This document shows, piece after piece, positions 60,927 to 64,000 of a DNA stretch of 64,000 nucleotides. Under the pieces are notes generated by a model. The model was given only the letters and a program-made list of their open reading frames with translations, was not told the origin of the DNA and did not search any database. A program made the position numbers and the translations under genes. The stretch lies in NCBI RefSeq assembly GCF_019090165.1, contig NZ_JAHRIB010000152.1:186001-250000 (forward strand), given 5' to 3'. Origin of the DNA: Streptomyces sp. BV286 (lineage in GTDB: Bacteria; Actinomycetota; Actinomycetes; Streptomycetales; Streptomycetaceae). Within the stretch, counting starts at the first letter, position 1; every line of letters begins with the position of its first letter.

Positions 60927-61961
60927 CTACGCGTTCTGCGCGAGCAGCGCGTCGATCTTCGCGCCGTCGCCCGCCCGCAGCAGGGTGACCGGCACCTCCG
61001 CGCTCGGCTTCGCCTTTCCGGCGGCGACCGCGAGCGGTACGTCCACGATCGCGGCGGCGATGTCCTTGGGTGCGAGCGCCGCCGACGCCCGGTAGAAGGT
61101 GCCCTGCTTGATCGCCATCAGGGAGGGGGCCGAGCCGTCCTGGCCGCCGACGAAGGTCCTGGCGTCGTCCTTCTTCCGGCCCGCCTGCTGGAGCGCCTTG
61201 TACCCGCCGTAGACGGCGGCGTCGGTGACGCCGAGGATGATGTTCAGATCGGGGTGCTTGGCGAGGATCGCGTTGGACTTCGACAGGCCCGTGTCCGGGT
61301 CGATCGCCTGTTCCTGGGCGACCACGTCCACGCCCGGGGCGAGTTTCGTGAACGCGTCGACCATGCCCTTCGTGCGTTCCCTGCCGAGCTGGATCGTGCT
61401 GTCGGTCAGGAACGCGACCTTGCCCTTTCCGCCCAGCTCCTCCTGAGCCCACTTCGCGGCCGCCTCGCCGAGCAGCCTGCCGCCCTCCAGGAAGCTGAAC
61501 TGGATGTCGGCGCTCTGGTGCTCCAGCGTTCCGCCGTACGTCACCCAGATCAGCCCTGCGTCGAGCGCGGCCTGGGCGATCTTCTCCGTCGCCTCGAAGA
61601 CCATGGGGAACGACACGATCGCCGGGATCTTCTGGGTCACCCACGTGTTGAGGTTGGTGGTCTGGGTGTCGGCGTTGCTCGCGTCGCTCGTCGTGACCAG
61701 CGAGACGTCGTGCTTCTTCGCGGCGGCGGTGGAGAGCTTGACGAGGGTGGAGTAGAGGGGGAGTTGGGTGAACGGATAGTCGAGACCGATCTTCGTCAGG
61801 GTCCTGGCGCCCGCCGGGGAACTGCCGGCCGGCTTGTCGGCGGAGGCCGTCTGCGGCCCGGCGCAGCCCGCGGCGGCCAGTGCGGTGGCCGTCGCCGCGC
61901 CGCCGGACCAGGCGAGGAACTGTCTGCGGGAGGCGGAACCGATGTGCGGTGGCTGGATCAT
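60927..61961 (-). CDS. Tat-type lipoprotein, ABC substrate-binding protein
   Basis: A 344-residue RbsB-like binding protein. The signal has the twin-arginine SRRQFLAW and lipobox ALAAAGC, so it is exported folded and lipid-anchored. The mature part has the two-domain periplasmic-binding fold (KIGLDYPFTQLPLYSTLVKL, VAFLTDSTIQLGRERTKGMVDAF, NIILGVTDAAVYGGYKALQQ). ATG 61961 follows GAGAGG. The transporter probably imports the compound cleaved by the amidohydrolase. Its ligand is unknown. Confidence 0.88.
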   Translation of the reverse strand: MIQPPHIGSASRRQFLAWSGGAATATALAAAGCAGPQTASADKPAGSSPAGARTLTKIGLDYPFTQLPLYSTLVKLSTAAAKKHDVSLVTTSDASNADTQTTNLNTWVTQKIPAIVSFPMVFEATEKIAQAALDAGLIWVTYGGTLEHQSADIQFSFLEGGRLLGEAAAKWAQEELGGKGKVAFLTDSTIQLGRERTKGMVDAFTKLAPGVDVVAQEQAIDPDTGLSKSNAILAKHPDLNIILGVTDAAVYGGYKALQQAGRKKDDARTFVGGQDGSAPSLMAIKQGTFYRASAALAPKDIAAAIVDVPLAVAAGKAKPSAEVPVTLLRAGDGAKIDALLAQNA

Positions 61962-62133
61962 GCGGAGACCTCTCGACGGACGCTCGGCGGGTATCGCCGC
62001 TGGGATGTGGCGAACAGCCAAGACCCCGCGGCCTCGCGCCGCCATCCGTACAAATACCGAGCCGCGACCGGCGTGATGGTTCAGCCCGCTTCGGGTGGGC
62101 GCGGCAGGCACCGGTCCGTCTCGGAGGCTGATT

Positions 62134-62147
62134 GGTCCGGCCGGACC
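62134..62147. promoter_or_regulatory. 14-bp perfect palindrome GGTCCGGCCGGACC
   Basis: It sits in the 385-base divergent region between the binding-protein gene and the LuxR gene, which also contains several CCGGT-like repeats. The rest of 61962-62346 apart from operator E shows no coding sequence. Confidence 0.4.
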
Positions 62148-62300
62148 GCTCCTCCCCAGGCCGTGTCCTCGCGTGCCTGTTACCGGACCGGTCGGCCGCT
62201 GCCGCTCGTTCTCTGCCGGGTGCGGCTCGGCCAGGAGGCTCGTGACCGGTTCGGTCGCAACGCGGTGAAACGCTTGTCGGGGCCTCCACGGGCCACTATC

Positions 62301-62314
62301 GTTAGGGCCCAAAC
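62301..62314. promoter_or_regulatory. Operator E (GTTAGGGCCCAAAC) upstream of the LuxR-type gene
   Basis: Matches the arms of operators A/B at 11 of 12 positions and lies 32 bases before the start codon, after a CACTAT -10-like box (62294-62299). Confidence 0.6.
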
Positions 62315-62346
62315 AATCATGTGCTCACGGGCCACCGGAGGCTCGC

Positions 62347-63384
62347 ATGCTCAGTCACCGCCAGATCGCGGCCGCCACCCGCATCGGGATGCTCACCCGT
62401 GAGCGCGACACCGCCGCGGCCTGCGCCGAAGCCCTGCACACCCTGGCGGGTGCGCTGCCCCAGGATGCGGCGACGTTGGTCGGGCTCGACCCGTTCACCG
62501 GGGCCCACGTCCAGGTGGCCGGCATCGGCTACACGCCGGAGGTCTCCGAGGCGCTGGCAGCGGAGTTCGTCGGGACCCCGTGGTTCCACAACGTCGTCAC
62601 GCAGCCCCTGCCACCCTCCATCTCCGAGGACTCGCACTCCGACACCGCCGAGGAGCGCTTCCGCAACGGCTGGTTCTACGAGCAACGGGTCCGCCCCGCC
62701 GGCTTCCGTGACGGCATGACCGGCGCCCTGCGGCACCACGGCCGCTACGTCGGTCTGATCCACCTCTCCACGGAGCGCGCCGGCGCGTACGACACCGAGG
62801 CGCGGTACCTGCTCGCCAACGTCATGCCCGCCCTGGCCGCTCTCGCCGACCCCACGGCGAGGGCGGGTGACCTGCACGACCTCCCCGAGTCGGCGGCGGC
62901 CTCACTCGCCACCGCGGACGGCGTCATCGACCTGCCCGGCCGAGCCCGGCCCCGCGTCCTGGACGACGAGGGATTCCGCGGCCTCCTGCGCGCCTTCGAC
63001 GCCGCGCAGGGGGAACGCCTGCGCCTGCTGTGGCCGGTGGGCCGTGACTGGCACAGGGTCGTCCTCCACCGGCACGGCCACGGCCCGGGCGTCGTCCGGC
63101 AGGCGGTCCTCGTGCACGAGACGCCCACCGGTCTCCCGTACGGACTGAGCCCGCGCGAGCTGGAAGTGCTCACCCGGGCCGCCATGGGCCAGACCAACCA
63201 GGTCATCGCGCAGGGGCTGTTCCTCTCCCCGCGCACCGTGCACAGCCACGTCGAGCACATGCTCCGCAAGACCGGCACGGCCTCCCGGGCCGAGGCCACG
63301 GCCCTGGCGGTGCGGGACGGACTGCTCCGCCCGGCGCCCGAGGACCTCGCGCACTTCGTCGAAAGGCACTCCGGCGCCCGGTGA
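62347..63384 (+). CDS. GAF-domain LuxR-family transcriptional regulator
   Basis: A 345-residue regulator. The N-terminal ~160 residues look like a GAF/PAS-like sensing domain (AGIGYTPEVSEALAAEFVG, WFYEQRVRPAGFRDGM). The C-terminal helix-turn-helix is LSPRELEVLTRAAMGQTNQVIAQGLFLSPRTVHSHVEHML, with a good LuxR signature. It is divergent from the ABC transporter operon and may control it, while operator E suggests that the MarR controls it in turn. ATG 62347 follows GGAGG. Confidence 0.87.
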   Translation: MLSHRQIAAATRIGMLTRERDTAAACAEALHTLAGALPQDAATLVGLDPFTGAHVQVAGIGYTPEVSEALAAEFVGTPWFHNVVTQPLPPSISEDSHSDTAEERFRNGWFYEQRVRPAGFRDGMTGALRHHGRYVGLIHLSTERAGAYDTEARYLLANVMPALAALADPTARAGDLHDLPESAAASLATADGVIDLPGRARPRVLDDEGFRGLLRAFDAAQGERLRLLWPVGRDWHRVVLHRHGHGPGVVRQAVLVHETPTGLPYGLSPRELEVLTRAAMGQTNQVIAQGLFLSPRTVHSHVEHMLRKTGTASRAEATALAVRDGLLRPAPEDLAHFVERHSGAR

Positions 63385-63487
63385 CGTGCCGGGCGGGCTC
63401 AGCACGCCGTCCGAATCCCGCCAGCATCCGTGATCGCGCCACCCCACCATGGGAAGTGGCACGAAAGCGTATGAAAGGGAGGCGACG

Positions 63488-63991
63488 ATGACCGCCTGCA
63501 CGACGATCGAGAGCCCACTGGGCGACCTGCTGCTCACCGGTGAAGAGACTCCGCACGGCGTGGTGTTGACGTCCCTGTCCATGCCGGGACAGCGCAACGC
63601 GCCCGCACCGAAGCCGGGTCGGCGGCGCGACCCGCACCGCTTCGCCCGGGTGGAGCAGCAGTTGACCGCCTACTTCGACGGCGAACTCACGCGGTTCGAC
63701 ATCGAGTTCACCCCCGCCGGCACCGACTTCCAACGGCGGGTGTGGCGCGCCCTGGAAGAGATTCCCTACGGCACGACGACCACGTACGGGGCACTCGCCG
63801 AACGGCTCGGTCTGCCCCGCGAGCGGATCCAGGCCCTGGGCGCCGCGATCGGCGCGAACCCGCTGCTCCTGGTGCGCCCCTGCCATCGGGTGATCGGCGC
63901 GGACGGCTCCATGCGCGGCTACGCCGGCGGCGTGGAACGCAAGGTCCGGCTGCTCACGCACGAGGGCGCCCTGCAGCCGACCCTCCTCTGA
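63488..63991 (+). CDS. ogt: Methylated-DNA-protein-cysteine methyltransferase
   Basis: A 167-residue DNA-repair protein that removes alkyl groups from O6-alkylguanine. The active cysteine lies in LLLVRPCHRVIGADGSMRGY and the DNA-binding helix in TTYGALAERLGLPRERIQALG. Length is typical of Ogt without an Ada regulatory domain. ATG 63488 has GGGAGG 6 bases ahead. It has no functional link with the catabolic locus. Confidence 0.93.
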   Translation: MTACTTIESPLGDLLLTGEETPHGVVLTSLSMPGQRNAPAPKPGRRRDPHRFARVEQQLTAYFDGELTRFDIEFTPAGTDFQRRVWRALEEIPYGTTTTYGALAERLGLPRERIQALGAAIGANPLLLVRPCHRVIGADGSMRGYAGGVERKVRLLTHEGALQPTLL

Positions 63992-64000
63992 CACCCCGGG

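Noticed and set aside
59589..62402. 937-codon forward frame over the ABC transporter genes
   Set aside because: It is the GC-bias shadow of the RbsA- and RbsB-like genes; no conserved motif.

Overview
The window is high-GC (roughly 70 %), densely coding DNA with strong third-position GC bias, frequent GTG/TTG starts and ATGA/GTGA stop-start overlaps. It also encodes a long chaplin with a sortase signal, an NsdA-like developmental regulator, a DUF397 protein, a baeRF-type protein and a LAL-type giant regulator. Together these point to a Streptomyces chromosome. I saw no rRNA, tRNA, CRISPR array or intact insertion sequence.

Layout. (1) 1-10.7 kb is acyl-CoA metabolism: a truncated acyl-CoA ligase, an LTA-synthase/sulfatase-like membrane protein, phenylacetate-CoA ligase (paaK), then a divergent unit of acyl-CoA synthetase // crotonase, Zn-ribbon/OB protein, thiolase-like protein, thiolase. 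This gene set resembles actinobacterial sterol side-chain genes. (2) 10.8-16.3 kb holds small regulators, a LAL-type ATPase regulator, a 14-bp minisatellite and a small conserved protein. (3) 16.5-24.3 kb is an iron locus. A leftward operon of ATP-grasp ligase, NIS synthetase, truncated transporter-like ORF, NIS synthetase and PLP decarboxylase has the gene order of the vibrioferrin operon pvsABCDE, with only a fragment where the exporter should be. A FhuF-like reductase lies divergently behind an IdeR/DmdR-type iron box. (4) 24.4-41.3 kb is mixed chromosomal content: a secreted amidase, an APH-fold kinase, the NsdA-like regulator, a PAS-SpoIIE phosphatase, a HAD hydrolase, a lipoprotein, baeRF, arcD-arcA, a secreted TAP-type peptidase, the long chaplin and an acyltransferase-3 protein. 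(5) 41.5-63.4 kb is a large catabolic locus: P450 and glutamine-synthetase-like ligase // ferredoxin, ferredoxin reductase, acetoacetate-decarboxylase-like protein, HpaE-type dehydrogenase, homoprotocatechuate dioxygenase, FAH-family isomerase, permease; a MarR repressor; a PuuD-like amidotransferase and PuuC-like dehydrogenase // a second amidotransferase and a luciferase-like oxidoreductase; an amidohydrolase with a ribose-type ABC transporter; and a GAF-LuxR regulator. (6) An Ogt methyltransferase closes the window.

The main finding is in region 5. One operator-like palindrome, GTTTGG-N2-CCAAAC, occurs perfectly at both divergent promoters of the P450/GS/ferredoxin core. Close variants sit at the marR promoter, the PuuC/PuuD promoter and the LuxR promoter. 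At the first four sites it directly follows or overlaps the predicted -10 box. This ties about 20 kb into one predicted MarR-controlled pathway. I infer it gamma-glutamylates an amine, oxidises it, and feeds a meta-cleavage route of the homoprotocatechuate type. The substrate is unknown and I do not recognise the combination as a described pathway.
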